From an uncultured Collinsella sp. (GTDB lineage Bacteria > Actinomycetota > Coriobacteriia > Coriobacteriales > Coriobacteriaceae), in NCBI GenBank assembly GCA_959599915.1, contig CAUGJE010000001.1, positions 1 through 64,000 on the forward strand: a stretch of 64,000 nucleotides of DNA. Direction: 5' to 3'. A program made the position numbers and the translations under genes. Below are positions 52,471 to 60,697 of this stretch, in pieces (position 1 is the stretch's first letter; every line of letters starts with the position of its first letter). Under the pieces are notes generated by a model. It worked only from the letters and a program-made list of their open reading frames with translations, did no database searches and was not told the origin of the DNA.

Positions 52471-52529
52471 ACGATTACTGATTAGCGCGCCGGTTTCGGC
52501 CGGCGCCTATCGATCGAAGGAGACACATT

Positions 52530-52781
52530 ATGAAGGTTTCTGAAGTTTCCGAGACTCAGGCCGATAACCTGGTCCACATGCTCGACGCTTACGCCGAGAA
52601 GGGTGGCCACCACCTGAACATCAACGTCTTCAACCGTGAGACGCTGCTCGACGCTCAGGCTCACCCCGAGAAGTACCCGCAGCTGACCATCCGCGTTTCC
52701 GGCTATGCCGTGAACTTCCACACGCTCACCAAGGAGCAGCAGGATGAGGTCATTTCGCGTACCTTCCACAACAAGTTCTAA
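52530..52781 (+). CDS. Glycyl-radical subunit of the split pyruvate formate-lyase (GrcA-like)
   Basis: An 83-residue protein equal to the C-terminal domain of PflB: HHLNINVFNRETLLDA, HPEKYPQLTI, and the glycyl-radical loop RVSGYAVNF with Gly58, ending EQQDEVISRTF. In Escherichia coli the free domain YfiD/GrcA repairs oxygen-cleaved PFL; here the large subunit has no loop of its own, so this protein must provide it permanently. SD AAGGAG precedes ATG. 683 + 83 residues equal a full-length PFL. Activation would be by the PflA-type enzyme at 54249. Confidence 0.93.
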   Translation: MKVSEVSETQADNLVHMLDAYAEKGGHHLNINVFNRETLLDAQAHPEKYPQLTIRVSGYAVNFHTLTKEQQDEVISRTFHNKF

Positions 52782-52807
52782 AGGGATTTAACTCCCGCAG
52801 GATCACC

Positions 52808-52930
52808 GGGGCCGTTTGGGCTACCTCCCAAAACGTCCTCGGACATGCAAGAAGCCCTCGCTGCGCACTTCGTGCGGCGAGGGCTTCTTGCGTCCTGCGG
52901 AATATTTTGGGAGGTAGCCCAAACAGCCCC
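52808..52930. repeat. Nested hairpin with conserved internal loop, copy 2
   Basis: Outer 26-bp arms 52808-52833 and 52905-52930 (one G-U pair). The internal loop CGTCCTCGGACATGC / CGTCCTGCGGAA and the inner stem AAGCCCTCGC with a GCGCACTTCGTGC cap closely match copy 1 at 19553, while the outer arms share nothing with it. It follows the radical-subunit gene and likely ends the pfl transcript. Confidence 0.7.
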
Positions 52931-53003
52931 AGCGGGGTCCTGTGTAGTTACCCTTTAGGCGGAACTCTCCTAATGGGTTGAGCGTTCTGGATTCTTGCTT
53001 GCT

Positions 53004-53035
53004 ACCGTTTATCGCGTATAGCTACCGTTTGCGGA
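53004..53035. promoter_or_regulatory. Two ACCGTTT sites 20 bp apart upstream of degV
   Basis: ACCGTTTATCGC (53004) and ACCGTTTGCGGA (53024) are degenerate forms of the recurrent palindrome on the same helix face. A GAGACGC / GCGTCTC hairpin follows near 53096-53134. The gap 52931-53213 holds no gene. Confidence 0.4.
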
Positions 53036-53213
53036 ATAAGTAACACTCCTTAATAAACCGTGTAGAATCTCAGATAAGCACGGAGTTTTCCAGGGAGACG
53101 CTGTCCTTTGTTGTGTGCAAGGGGCGGCGTCTCTTTGGCGCTTGGAGGCCGTTCTGCAGCAGGACGGCGGACGTGCGTCACATATTCAAAAGCCAACGTC
53201 GAGATGGGTTGTG

Positions 53214-54074
53214 ATGATAATGGGCAAGTACGTAATCGTGGTTGAGTCTGGTTCGGATGTGACGCCGGAGCTCTGCGAGCGCTATGGCATCGTGCGCGTG
53301 CCCATGCATGTCACGATTGGTGACGAGACCGTCGAAGACGGATCGATCGACCCGCTTGAGATTTACTCGCGCTGCAACGAGTTTGGTGTGATGCCCAAGA
53401 CCAGCGGTTGCTCGCCGGCGGATTTTGCGCATGTGTACGACCGCATCCACGCCGAGCGGCCCGATGCGACCATTTTGCATCTTGCGTATTCCGAGGTTAC
53501 GACCTGCTCGCATCAGTCGTCGAAGATTGCGGCAAAGGGCCGCGATTACGTCTTCTCCATGGATACGCGCTTTGTGTCGGTGGGCCAGTCGCTTGTCGCC
53601 GTTGAGACCGCCAAGTATATCGAAGCCCATCCGGATGCCACCGTCGACGAGATTTTCGCCTTTACCAATTCGGTGATGGACCGCGTGCTGCTGGGCTTTG
53701 TTCCTACGGACCTTGCCTTCCTTAAGGCGGGTGGTCGCTTGTCCAACGTCGCGTTTCTTGGCGCCCATCTGCTCAAGATTAAGCCCTGCATTGAGGTAAC
53801 GGGTGGCAAATTCGTGGCGACCAAGAAGCTCCGCGGCTCTATGCTCAAATGTGCCCGTGCCTTTATTGACCACATGGTTGCGAAGGGCGATATTGATTAC
53901 TCGCACATTGGTTTGGCGTATTCAGTGGGCCTTTCCGAGGAGCTGCGCGACGATATGGAAGTCTATGCGCACGACCTGGGCTTTAAGGACGTTACCTGGA
54001 CTCAGGTCGGCGGCGTCATCTCGAGCCACTGCGGCCCGACCGCCTTCGGTGCGGTGCTCACGCTTAAGGCGTAA
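53214..54074 (+). CDS. DegV family fatty-acid-binding protein
   Basis: A 286-residue DegV/FakB-type protein: YVIVVESGSDVTPELCERYG at the start, HLAYSEVTTCSHQS with the lipid-head contact, SMDTRFVSVGQ, KAGGRLSNVAFLGAHLLKIKP and the C-terminal VGGVISSHCGPTAFG. FakB proteins hold a fatty acid for phosphorylation by FakA. Two ATGs (53214, 53220) and a GTG at 53211 are possible starts; the protein begins at the strand of the fold either way. It lies between the formate-lyase genes and pflA, probably without functional tie. Confidence 0.88.
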   Translation: MIMGKYVIVVESGSDVTPELCERYGIVRVPMHVTIGDETVEDGSIDPLEIYSRCNEFGVMPKTSGCSPADFAHVYDRIHAERPDATILHLAYSEVTTCSHQSSKIAAKGRDYVFSMDTRFVSVGQSLVAVETAKYIEAHPDATVDEIFAFTNSVMDRVLLGFVPTDLAFLKAGGRLSNVAFLGAHLLKIKPCIEVTGGKFVATKKLRGSMLKCARAFIDHMVAKGDIDYSHIGLAYSVGLSEELRDDMEVYAHDLGFKDVTWTQVGGVISSHCGPTAFGAVLTLKA

Positions 54075-54248
54075 AGGCCGCAGGCGAGCGTTCTCTAGCC
54101 TGACATCTCGACGTAGCCCCCAGCCTTGGTGATGGGGGATAGATTAAAACGTGCCGTTCTAGTCCGAGGCGTTTAAACGCAAACGCATGGGCTAGAATGA
54201 CTCTGGCATTTTAATTGGTTGCATCCAAGGAGAGGCAAGGTAGCGCGA

Positions 54249-55067
54249 ATGGCAGAAATGACGCTTGAGGGTGTGGACGCTCGTCCCGAGGACTCTGCGT
54301 TTGCCCTTGGCCGCGTGCATTCGATCGAGACGATGGGAACGGTCGACGGACCCGGCATCCGCTTTGTGGTGTTTGTTCAGGGCTGTCCCATGCGCTGCGC
54401 GTATTGCCACAATCCCGATACCTGGTCGGTCAACGGCGGCACCATGGTGACCGTCGAGCACCTGATGGATGAGTTCCAGAGTAACCACGAGTTCTATCGC
54501 AGCGGTGGCATTACGGTGTCCGGTGGCGAGCCGCTCCTGCAGCCCGAGTTTTTGGCCGACCTGTTCCGTGCAATGCACAACAACCCCGATGGCCGTGTAC
54601 ATACCTGCCTAGATAGCTGTGGCTATGCATTTGACCCCAAGCATCCGGAGAAGTTCGATGCTGTTCTCAACGAGACCGATATGGTGCTGCTCGACATCAA
54701 GCATGTCGATCCGGTTGAGCATAAAAAGCTGACCGGTTGCGATCCTGCGCGCATCCTGGCGTTTGGCGATGAGCTTGCCCGTCGCAAGATTAAGGTTGTT
54801 ATTCGCCACGTGGTGGTGCCGGGTATCACCGATACGGCGGAGGAATGCGAGAAGCTCGGTCGCCTGATCGCTCCATGGCACAACGTGGTGGGCCTGGAAA
54901 TGCTGCCGTATCACACGATGGGTGTCGTCAAGTACGAGCAGCTGGGTATTCCCTATAAGCTCGAAGGCGTGCCCCAGATGGATACCGCGCGCATGCCCGA
55001 GCTGCGCAACGCCGTCATGACGGGCATGAAAAAGCGCCGCGCCGAACTCAAAAACGCCATCGGCTAG
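54249..55067 (+). CDS. pflA: Pyruvate formate-lyase-activating enzyme (radical SAM)
   Basis: Installs the glycyl radical on pyruvate formate-lyase using S-adenosylmethionine. The 272-residue protein carries the 4Fe-4S motif CPMRCAYC (Cys46, Cys50, Cys53), GPGIRFVVFVQG before it, and the SAM-contact GGITVSGGEPLLQPEF. VVPGITDTAEE and GLEMLPYHTMG are typical PflA ends. I start at ATG 54249 with AAGG upstream. It is separated from the split pfl genes by degV. Its target here would be Gly58 of the small subunit, which it must bind either free or docked. Confidence 0.94.
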   Translation: MAEMTLEGVDARPEDSAFALGRVHSIETMGTVDGPGIRFVVFVQGCPMRCAYCHNPDTWSVNGGTMVTVEHLMDEFQSNHEFYRSGGITVSGGEPLLQPEFLADLFRAMHNNPDGRVHTCLDSCGYAFDPKHPEKFDAVLNETDMVLLDIKHVDPVEHKKLTGCDPARILAFGDELARRKIKVVIRHVVVPGITDTAEECEKLGRLIAPWHNVVGLEMLPYHTMGVVKYEQLGIPYKLEGVPQMDTARMPELRNAVMTGMKKRRAELKNAIG

Positions 55068-55089
55068 CGATCTATTTTCGCCCCCAAGG

Positions 55090-55120
55090 GCACTCATTGG
55101 GGACAGACTTAAATGAGTGC
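55090..55120. repeat. REP-like GGGGACAG hairpin
   Basis: GCACTCATT / AATGAGTGC around GGGGACAGACTTA. It directly abuts the gene fragment at 55117 and may mark the insertion that truncated it. Confidence 0.6.
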
Positions 55121-55338
55121 GCGATGGCATTGCTGACGAGCAGGTTTTGGTGCGCAACAAGGCAGGCTGGATTAGCGAGGATGGTTACTATTCGACATGC
55201 GATGCGGGCCTTATCGGCATCGATGGCTGTACCTATGTCATGAGCGTCATGACATCGATGCCGTGGAACGACCGCTCGAGCGAGGTTACGGCCGTGATTG
55301 CAGAGGCTCTGTTTGATATGCGAGCTGCACTGGCTTAG
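55117..55338 (+). pseudogene. C-terminal fragment of a serine hydrolase
   Basis: 73 codons reading MRDGIADEQVLVRNKAGWIS, then DGYYSTCDAGLIGIDGCTYV and MTSMPWNDRSSEVTAVIAEA. The KAGW..D.G.I and C-terminal helix pattern resembles the end of class A beta-lactamase-like serine hydrolases. The catalytic N-terminal part is absent and a REP hairpin lies at the break. Probably a remnant, not expressed as a working enzyme. Confidence 0.55.
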
Positions 55339-55416
55339 CGTGTTCGTTTGGCGAGGTCAAACAAAATGCTGGTACCATACCGTGGTTGAGAATTTCGTAT
55401 AGGTTTGGGGAATGGT

Positions 55417-56157
55417 ATGGCTACCATCGCGATTATCGGTGCGCTCGAAAAAGAGATCATGCAGATTAAGGAAGAGCTGAGCGACGTTTGCGAGGCACGG
55501 GAGGCAGGCTTGACCGTTGTGAGCGGTGGGCTCGAGGGCCTGACAGTTGTCGCCACAACGGCGGGCATGGGCACGGTGAACGCCGCCGCTGCGACACAGC
55601 ACCTCATTAGCAAGTATGCTCCGCAGGCTGTTGTGTTTTCGGGCATTGCGGGCGGTTTGAACCCCAAGCTCCATATCGACGACGTGGTCATTGGCAAACG
55701 CCTACGCTATCTGGATACCGATACCGCGCTTATCGCCGAGTCCGCACCGGGGCTCGAGGAGTTTGGCTCGACACCCGCGCTGGTCGATATTGCCGTCGAC
55801 GTGCTTGCTGAGCGTGGGTTTGTTGATGCTTCGACAAATGCAGCCGCTTCGAACGAGGGAGCCAAACAATTCCTGGTCGGCACGATTGCCACGGGTAACC
55901 GCTTTGTGACGGGCACCGCCATGCGCAACGACGCTATCGAGGCGACGCATGCCGATTGTGTCGGCATGGAGGGCGCGGCAATTGCCCATGTCGCAACCAA
56001 AAATGGTGTCGATTGCCTGGTGTTGCGCGCTATCAGCGATAATTGTGACGAGGCGTACGATGCAATTTGCGACCGAGAGTTCGATCTGTTCGAGTACGCG
56101 CGTGTCGCAAGTGACATCACGCTCGATATCGTCCGCCGCATTGCTGCTGCGCAATAG
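55417..56157 (+). CDS. mtnN: 5'-methylthioadenosine/S-adenosylhomocysteine nucleosidase
   Basis: Cleaves MTA and SAH to adenine and thioribose sugars, recycling products of SAM chemistry. The 246-residue protein starts IAIIGALEKEI with the catalytic Glu, has VVATTAGMGTVNAAAA, VVFSGIAGG, and the C-terminal CVGMEGAAIAHVA and LRAISDNCDE with the catalytic Asp. ATG 55417 follows GGGG; an upstream TTG at 55405 is also open. It sits after pflA, whose reaction uses SAM, though it yields deoxyadenosine rather than SAH or MTA. Confidence 0.93.
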   Translation: MATIAIIGALEKEIMQIKEELSDVCEAREAGLTVVSGGLEGLTVVATTAGMGTVNAAAATQHLISKYAPQAVVFSGIAGGLNPKLHIDDVVIGKRLRYLDTDTALIAESAPGLEEFGSTPALVDIAVDVLAERGFVDASTNAAASNEGAKQFLVGTIATGNRFVTGTAMRNDAIEATHADCVGMEGAAIAHVATKNGVDCLVLRAISDNCDEAYDAICDREFDLFEYARVASDITLDIVRRIAAAQ

Positions 56158-56195
56158 CGCGCTCTTTTGTAAGAACCTACGACCAAGGAGTGTCC

Positions 56196-56786
56196 ATGGC
56201 CGATTCCATTAACTACCAGCTTGCCAAGTTCGTCGCCAGCTACGGCAAGGTTTCGCAGATTCCCGAGTCCACCTGCCCCGAGGTGAGCTTTGTCGGCCGC
56301 TCCAACGTGGGCAAGTCGTCGATTATGAACAAGCTCTTTGGCCGCAAGAACCTGGTCAAGGTTTCCAGTACGCCGGGCAAGACGAGCAACATCAACTTCT
56401 TTGAGGCCGACGACGTGCATTTCGTGGACCTGCCGGGTTACGGTTTCGCTCGTCGCTCCAAGGCCGAGCGCGACCGCTGGGCCGAGCTTATTGGCGACTT
56501 CTTTGACTCCGAGCGCAGCTTTAACCTGGTCGTATCGCTGGTTGACATTCGTCACGACCCCAGCAAGCTCGATCATGACATGATCGACTACCTGCAGGGC
56601 AACGAGTTCAACTTTATCGTCTGCCTCACCAAAGCCGACAAGCTCAGCCGCACCCAGCAGGCCCGCCAGGCAGCAGCCATCAAAAAGCAGCTCAACGTCC
56701 CGGCCGAAAACGTAATCATCACAAGCTCCCAGACTGGCACCGGTATCGATGAACTCAAGCGCCGCATCGCCGAGGCCTGCCTCTAA
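56196..56786 (+). CDS. engB: Ribosome biogenesis GTPase YsxC/EngB
   Basis: A 196-residue TRAFAC GTPase acting in 50S subunit assembly. G1 is GRSNVGKSSI at residues 35-44, G3 DLPGYGFA, G4 TKADK, and the G2 threonine lies in SSTPGKTSNI. Length and VDIRHDPSKLDHDMI are typical of EngB. SD AAGGAG overlaps an in-frame GTG six bases upstream, so ATG 56196 is the start. It may be co-transcribed with mtnN. Confidence 0.95.
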   Translation: MADSINYQLAKFVASYGKVSQIPESTCPEVSFVGRSNVGKSSIMNKLFGRKNLVKVSSTPGKTSNINFFEADDVHFVDLPGYGFARRSKAERDRWAELIGDFFDSERSFNLVVSLVDIRHDPSKLDHDMIDYLQGNEFNFIVCLTKADKLSRTQQARQAAAIKKQLNVPAENVIITSSQTGTGIDELKRRIAEACL

Positions 56787-56819
56787 TCGGGCTGCAGCCC
56801 CTCAAAAGCTCTCATCTAT

Positions 56820-56862
56820 ATCACCCCAGTGATAGTTATTGGTAAACTATCACTGGGGTGAT
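56820..56862. promoter_or_regulatory. Perfect 18-bp inverted repeat, likely operator
   Basis: ATCACCCCAGTGATAGTT (56820-56837) and its exact reverse complement (56845-56862) with a 7-bp spacer. It overlaps the ATG of the decayed frame at 56861 and precedes the XRE gene, a typical autoregulatory site of a toxin-antitoxin-like unit. Confidence 0.6.
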
Positions 56863-57034
56863 GTCAATTGGTTCCGAGTATTATCCCAGGCGTTTCGAGT
56901 GAGAGCAGAACGCGCGGCGCAAGTACTTGGACACTGTGAATGGATTCGATTCCGAAGGTGTCGACATTAGGGATTTGATGGCAGGGAGGGTTGATTTAAA
57001 TGATCCAAGAGTTAACGGATTGTGGGCCGAGTAG
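56861..57034 (+). pseudogene. Small gene interrupted by one in-frame TGA
   Basis: The frame from ATG 56861 reads MSIGSEYYPRRFE, then TGA at 56900-56902, then continues without interruption as EQNARRKYLDTVNG to AGRVDLNDPRVNGLWAE and stops at 57032-57034. The continuity suggests a 57-residue gene knocked out by one nonsense change. It overlaps the XRE gene at 57000, consistent with a former two-gene operon. Family not recognised. Confidence 0.5.
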
Positions 57035-57698
57035 GACATACCCCGTCTACTACCTTGAGGATGCAATGAACAACCTCGGCGACTGCTTTGACTATGCCGT
57101 TAACGATTATGGGGCAGAAGGATCGGAAGTTGCTGAACTCTTTTGTCTGAGCGGCGTAGCCCGCGAGTTCGAACGCGGCAACGCATGGGTAGTGTCGGGA
57201 AAATCGGGCGTTGAGCTGTTCGCGCTCATTGCCGAAAGGTCCGGCTATCAATCAAGGCCGATGCCAAATCGAACCTACCGATTCGAAAAGACACCGGAAT
57301 ATTGGACAGGCTGGATATTGGCATACCTTCAGTGGCGCCTAGGAGAGTCTTTCGAAGATTTGCTGCATGTCGTTCCATTCGATGTGCTACGCAGTCTGTA
57401 CTACCCCTGGCACGAAGCCTCGGAGGAACGCGTGGCTCGCCTCGTCTGCGATATGGCGAAAAAAGCGTCCAGGCAAACCAAACTTGCGTTAGCAAGAAAG
57501 AGGCTCAAGAAAACCCAACAAGATCTGGCATACGAATCGGGTGTGTCACTCCGCTCAATCCAAATGTACGAACAGCGCCAGAGAAACATCAATGAAGCTT
57601 CGGTAACAAGCGTAAGAACCATAGCAAAAGCACTCCACTGCAACATCGAAGACCTCCTAGAACCAGTCTTCGAATACAAAGAAACCAGCGCCGTGTAA
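57000..57698 (+). CDS. XRE-family HTH protein, possible antitoxin-type
   Basis: A 232-residue protein. Residues 1-140 form a mixed alpha/beta region beginning with YYLEDAMNNLGDCFDYAVND, with FCLSGVAREFERGNAWVVSG and later TGWILAYLQWRLGESFEDLL; I do not know its function. Residues 150-225 are an XRE HTH (RLKKTQQDLAYESGVSLRSI, then IAKALHCNIEDLLEPVFEY). AGGGAGG lies ten bases before ATG 57000; ATG 57066 is an alternative. An 18-bp palindrome and a broken small gene precede it, resembling a degenerate toxin-antitoxin unit. Confidence 0.75.
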   Translation: MIQELTDCGPSRTYPVYYLEDAMNNLGDCFDYAVNDYGAEGSEVAELFCLSGVAREFERGNAWVVSGKSGVELFALIAERSGYQSRPMPNRTYRFEKTPEYWTGWILAYLQWRLGESFEDLLHVVPFDVLRSLYYPWHEASEERVARLVCDMAKKASRQTKLALARKRLKKTQQDLAYESGVSLRSIQMYEQRQRNINEASVTSVRTIAKALHCNIEDLLEPVFEYKETSAV

Positions 57699-57820
57699 AG
57701 CGGGTATTGAACAACGATTGCGCAGATGAAAGCCTGTCAAAGCGCATTTCATACAGCGAAGCTAGATGGTTGATAGGGCATGTGGGTCTTGTAGGTATTC
57801 ACAAGTTCGCTTATGTATAA

Positions 57821-57862
57821 AAATGCCCCGATAAGCAAGAGTGCTCGGCGGGGCATTTCTTA
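57821..57862. terminator. Bidirectional terminator
   Basis: AAATGCCCCG / CGGGGCATTT arms with TTTCTTAAT on the plus strand and TTTTTATA on the minus strand, between convergent genes. Confidence 0.8.
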
Positions 57863-57936
57863 ATCGATGACGCTAACGGGAGTTAAGCTTTAATAGCTTG
57901 CGACGGGAAGCACCCGTATTTGATGATCAAGGCCAA

Positions 57937-58950
57937 TTATTCGATTCGGGCGCTCAACCAGTACTCTCCATTCGAGGCTGCGATTGCGTACGTAATTCCA
58001 TTTTTGACGATTGGTTCATCTACGCAAGCAGCGCCGACTTGCTTGGCATCTGAAAACGAAAGTGTTGGATCAATCGCTTGTATGGTTGCTAATGCCGTTG
58101 CCGCGGCATAGTCTGAACTTTCGAAATACATGACTATATTCTTAAAGCAGTTTTCGGATCCAAGATAGCTAAATAGGATTTGGTTGCACGAGTCCGAAAA
58201 GAAACCTCCCACGCCTGCAAGCTTTGAGCCGTTTTTAATCTGGAGCTCGAGTCGTGTGCCGGTGTCGTCTAGTTCATAATCCGCTTTCATGCTGCTGCAA
58301 TTAGGCAGATCGGAGAATTCTTCGTTAAGTCGCTCAATAAAGTCTTTAGGGGAAATAGAAAACATTCCGTCGCCAAGAAAAGATGTGATTTCTTTTTCGT
58401 TACGGGTGTCAACGACCTCTCCGCATCTCCCGCATTCTCGTATTTCCTTCGAGGTGGCGTCTACGTAGTCGATTTCGGTAGTCCACGAACCTGGCTGATG
58501 CCCAAGGGGCTTCCCTTCGGTTTTGTCACAACGTTGACAGGTTTTCGGAGCCGTGCATGTTGCTTCTTCCCATTCGTGCCCGAGCGGTTTCCCCTCGGTT
58601 TTGCCGCAACTATTACATGTTCGAGGGCTTGTACAGGTTGCATTGGTCCATAGCTTGTGCGTGCAAAACAATTGGGGAAACAGCATAGGCAAACAGAAGA
58701 CGACAGCAACTACTGCAGCAGCTGCGATGGCCGCGCGTTTTTTACCACCGACTTTATGAATGGCTTTCGTTATAAGTGAGTCGTTCTCTTCTTTTTCGCA
58801 AACGACGCCATCTTCATTTGATGGTCGATCTTCAGGAGAAGGAGTGTCGTCAGCGCCATCAGCAAACTGCTTCCCTTCATTATTCGGCTTCTGTTCGTCA
58901 GATGCGCTGCGCATTTGCTCATCGTTGGGTTCTTTCATCTCGTTATCCAT
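57937..58950 (-). CDS. Membrane-anchored protein with CxxC repeats
   Basis: A 337-residue protein I do not recognise. An acidic, Asn/Glu-rich cytoplasmic N terminus (1-65) precedes one TM (about residues 72-90, AAIAAAAVVAVVFCLPMLF). Outside follow two tandem repeats of about 27 residues, each ATCT.P.TC..C.KTEGKPLGH, and a third degenerate one ending IRECGRCGEV; the paired CxxC suggest zinc ribbons or a disulfide-stabilised stalk. The C-terminal 150 residues form a globular domain. ATG 58950 (GGAG 11-15 bases upstream) is chosen over codons that would run into the operator. Divergent from an XRE gene. Confidence 0.75.
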   Translation of the reverse strand: MDNEMKEPNDEQMRSASDEQKPNNEGKQFADGADDTPSPEDRPSNEDGVVCEKEENDSLITKAIHKVGGKKRAAIAAAAVVAVVFCLPMLFPQLFCTHKLWTNATCTSPRTCNSCGKTEGKPLGHEWEEATCTAPKTCQRCDKTEGKPLGHQPGSWTTEIDYVDATSKEIRECGRCGEVVDTRNEKEITSFLGDGMFSISPKDFIERLNEEFSDLPNCSSMKADYELDDTGTRLELQIKNGSKLAGVGGFFSDSCNQILFSYLGSENCFKNIVMYFESSDYAAATALATIQAIDPTLSFSDAKQVGAACVDEPIVKNGITYAIAASNGEYWLSARIE

Positions 58951-59025
58951 GTTTATCGAGTCTCCTCTCTCGCTTAAATATGCGATGCAAACAATTGCGG
59001 TAAGTGAAACAGCTGGTGACACAAC

Positions 59026-59046
59026 TATATCCCAGTTTGGGATATA
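59026..59046. promoter_or_regulatory. Perfect palindrome TATATCCCA-GTT-TGGGATATA
   Basis: 9-bp arms with a 3-bp spacer in the divergent gap between the CxxC-repeat protein and the XRE gene. Likely the operator of the XRE regulator controlling both directions. Confidence 0.65.
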
Positions 59047-59051
59047 TCAAA

Positions 59052-59315
59052 ATGGAATATAGCGTAAGCGGCATGAACGTTGATGCTAATAGGACATGCG
59101 GAAAATGCCTCTCCCAAATTCGTCGGGAGCAAGGTATCACTCAGGTTGAACTCGCAAGGAAACTGAGGGTACCTCAGTCCTTCATCTCGAAAGTCGAGAC
59201 CGGAGAGCGCAGTCTTAGGGTTTATGAGCAGTTCGCCTATGCGGAAGCGCTTGGAATTACCGTCGGAGTTCTTGTGCAAAGACTTGAGGAGGATTTGAGT
59301 GGCGGAGATAAATAG
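59052..59315 (+). CDS. XRE-family transcriptional regulator
   Basis: An 87-residue protein that is mostly one HTH domain: CLSQIRREQGITQVELARKL then VPQSFISKVETGERSLRVYE. ATG 59052 or 59073 are the candidate starts; both lie downstream of the palindrome at 59026-59046. It probably represses itself and the divergent membrane protein. The C-terminal LVQRLEEDLSGGDK has no known partner domain. Confidence 0.83.
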   Translation: MEYSVSGMNVDANRTCGKCLSQIRREQGITQVELARKLRVPQSFISKVETGERSLRVYEQFAYAEALGITVGVLVQRLEEDLSGGDK

Positions 59316-59435
59316 ATTGCGCCGCGCATCGGTCGGTAATTAAATCAGTGCTAGGGGGCTAACAAAGATGTCATGGGTTAACCTCCAACAGCAAGAGTAT
59401 AAATATCAGCCCGGCGCCCCTTCAAAGCGTGGGTT

Positions 59436-59621
59436 CCTGTAGACATCGCAAGCAACGTTGTCGTAGGGCACCCAGGGGCATCCCCTTAAAAACATTCCGC
59501 AGCACGAGGCCCGCTTATCCGCAGCTCCGAAGGAGCAGGATAAGCGGGCCTCAAGTGCGAGGACGTTTTTAAGGGGATGCCCCTGGGTGGCCCGGATAGA
59601 CCGATCGGCGATGTCTACAGG
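59436..59621. repeat. Nested hairpin with conserved internal loop, copy 3 (inverted)
   Basis: Three nested stems: 59436-59449 with 59608-59621, 59466-59493 with 59565-59593, and an inner AGGCCCGCTTATCC stem capped by GCAGCTCCGAAGGAGC. The internal loop (TTCCGCAGCACG / GTGCGAGGACG) is the reverse complement of copies 1 and 2. The outermost arm runs through the thrB stop codon, so it may act as the thrB terminator. Confidence 0.65.
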
Positions 59622-60496
59622 TACTCGATTTGAGCGCCCTCGGTGTCGCACGTCAGAATGTGCGTGTCGCATTTGGGGAACTGCTCGCGCAGCTTGACCT
59701 GCAGGAACTTTGCCACGATGGTGTCGTCGGTTACGGCCATGAGGGTCGAGCCCGAACCACTGATCCAGATGGTCTTGGCGCCGCCGTTAAGGCAGGTGTC
59801 GCGCACAGCGTTGTAGTCGGGAATCAGGCGGCGACGATAGGGCTCCTGGATGCGGTCGTCATTAGCGGCGGCAATCAGGTCCAGGTCACCAGTCTCCAAA
59901 CCGCGCGTCATGCCGGCGATGCGGCCCATCTGCCACACGGCGGTGGAGAGCGGAATCTCCTGCGGCACGACCTTGCGCGCCTCACTCGTGTGTACTTCGT
60001 AGGGCGGAATCACGGTAATAAAACGCAAGCGATCGCTCACCTCGTAGCGAAGGCACTGGGGGAGCGAATCGGTCGGTGTAAAGGAGCAGACGGCGCCGCC
60101 TAGGATAGCGGGGGCGACGTTATCGGGGTGGCCCTCGACCTCGGTGGCAATGCGGACGAGCTCGGCGCGGTCGACGGTGTGGCCCGTTAAAGCGGCGGCG
60201 GCCATGATGCCAGCGACAACGCAGGTGGAGCTGGAACCCAGGCCACGAGCGACGGGAACGTCAGTCTGAATGTCGATGGCGACGGGGAAGGCCGGCTCGC
60301 CCCATGCGGCCAGCGCATCCACAAAGCTCACGTAGACCAGGTTGTTCTCGTTTTGGAACTCCTCGGGGCAGCCCGTGATGGTGAGCTTGTCGGCGCGCTC
60401 AAAGGTGAAGTGCGAGTAGAGGCTGACGGCCATGCCGAGGGTGTCGTAGCCGATGCCTAGGTTTGCGCTGGTGGCGGGGACGGTGATCTTGATCAT
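59615..60496 (-). CDS. thrB: Homoserine kinase
   Basis: Phosphorylates L-homoserine in threonine synthesis. The 293-residue GHMP kinase begins KITVPATSANLGIGYDTLG with the substrate motif, has the ATP loop VARGLGSSSTCVVAGI at about residues 82-97, EGHPDNVAPAILGG, and the C-terminal ISGSGSTLMAV. SD CAGGAGA. It lies downstream of thrC on the same strand, 200 bp away, with a nested hairpin between, and probably forms the thrC-thrB operon. Confidence 0.95.
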   Translation of the reverse strand: MIKITVPATSANLGIGYDTLGMAVSLYSHFTFERADKLTITGCPEEFQNENNLVYVSFVDALAAWGEPAFPVAIDIQTDVPVARGLGSSSTCVVAGIMAAAALTGHTVDRAELVRIATEVEGHPDNVAPAILGGAVCSFTPTDSLPQCLRYEVSDRLRFITVIPPYEVHTSEARKVVPQEIPLSTAVWQMGRIAGMTRGLETGDLDLIAAANDDRIQEPYRRRLIPDYNAVRDTCLNGGAKTIWISGSGSTLMAVTDDTIVAKFLQVKLREQFPKCDTHILTCDTEGAQIEYL

Positions 60497-60511
60497 GGGA
60501 ATCTCCTGGGC

Positions 60512-60617
60512 GGTCTGCCTGTTTAGTTCGCTGCTCGGGCAGTCCTGGCTCGCTCGGAAAGCACATTAAGTGCTTTCCGGCTCGTGCGGAACTCGCGACG
60601 AACTAAACAGGCAGACC
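60512..60617. repeat. Nested hairpin in the thrC-thrB gap, copy 4
   Basis: Perfect 19-bp outer arms (60512-60530, 60599-60617, begin GGTCTGCCTGTTTAGTTCG) and an inner CGGAAAGCAC / GTGCTTTCCG stem. The internal loop AGTCCTGGCTCGCT / GCTCGTGCGGAACT keeps the CCT..CG and TGCGGAA features of copies 1-3. It ends just before the thrB SD. Confidence 0.6.
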
Positions 60618-60697
60618 CGCATGTCAGTTCGTCATCATCCCGGTGGGTTTCTGATAAAAGAAGGTGCGCCGGCTTTCGCCGGCGCTTAATAAGGGGT

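Noticed and set aside
52530..52781. Sequencing error separating one normal pflB
   Set aside because: The gap is 85 bp with its own SD and a palindrome, both frames end and begin cleanly at the domain boundary, so no single indel restores a fused frame.
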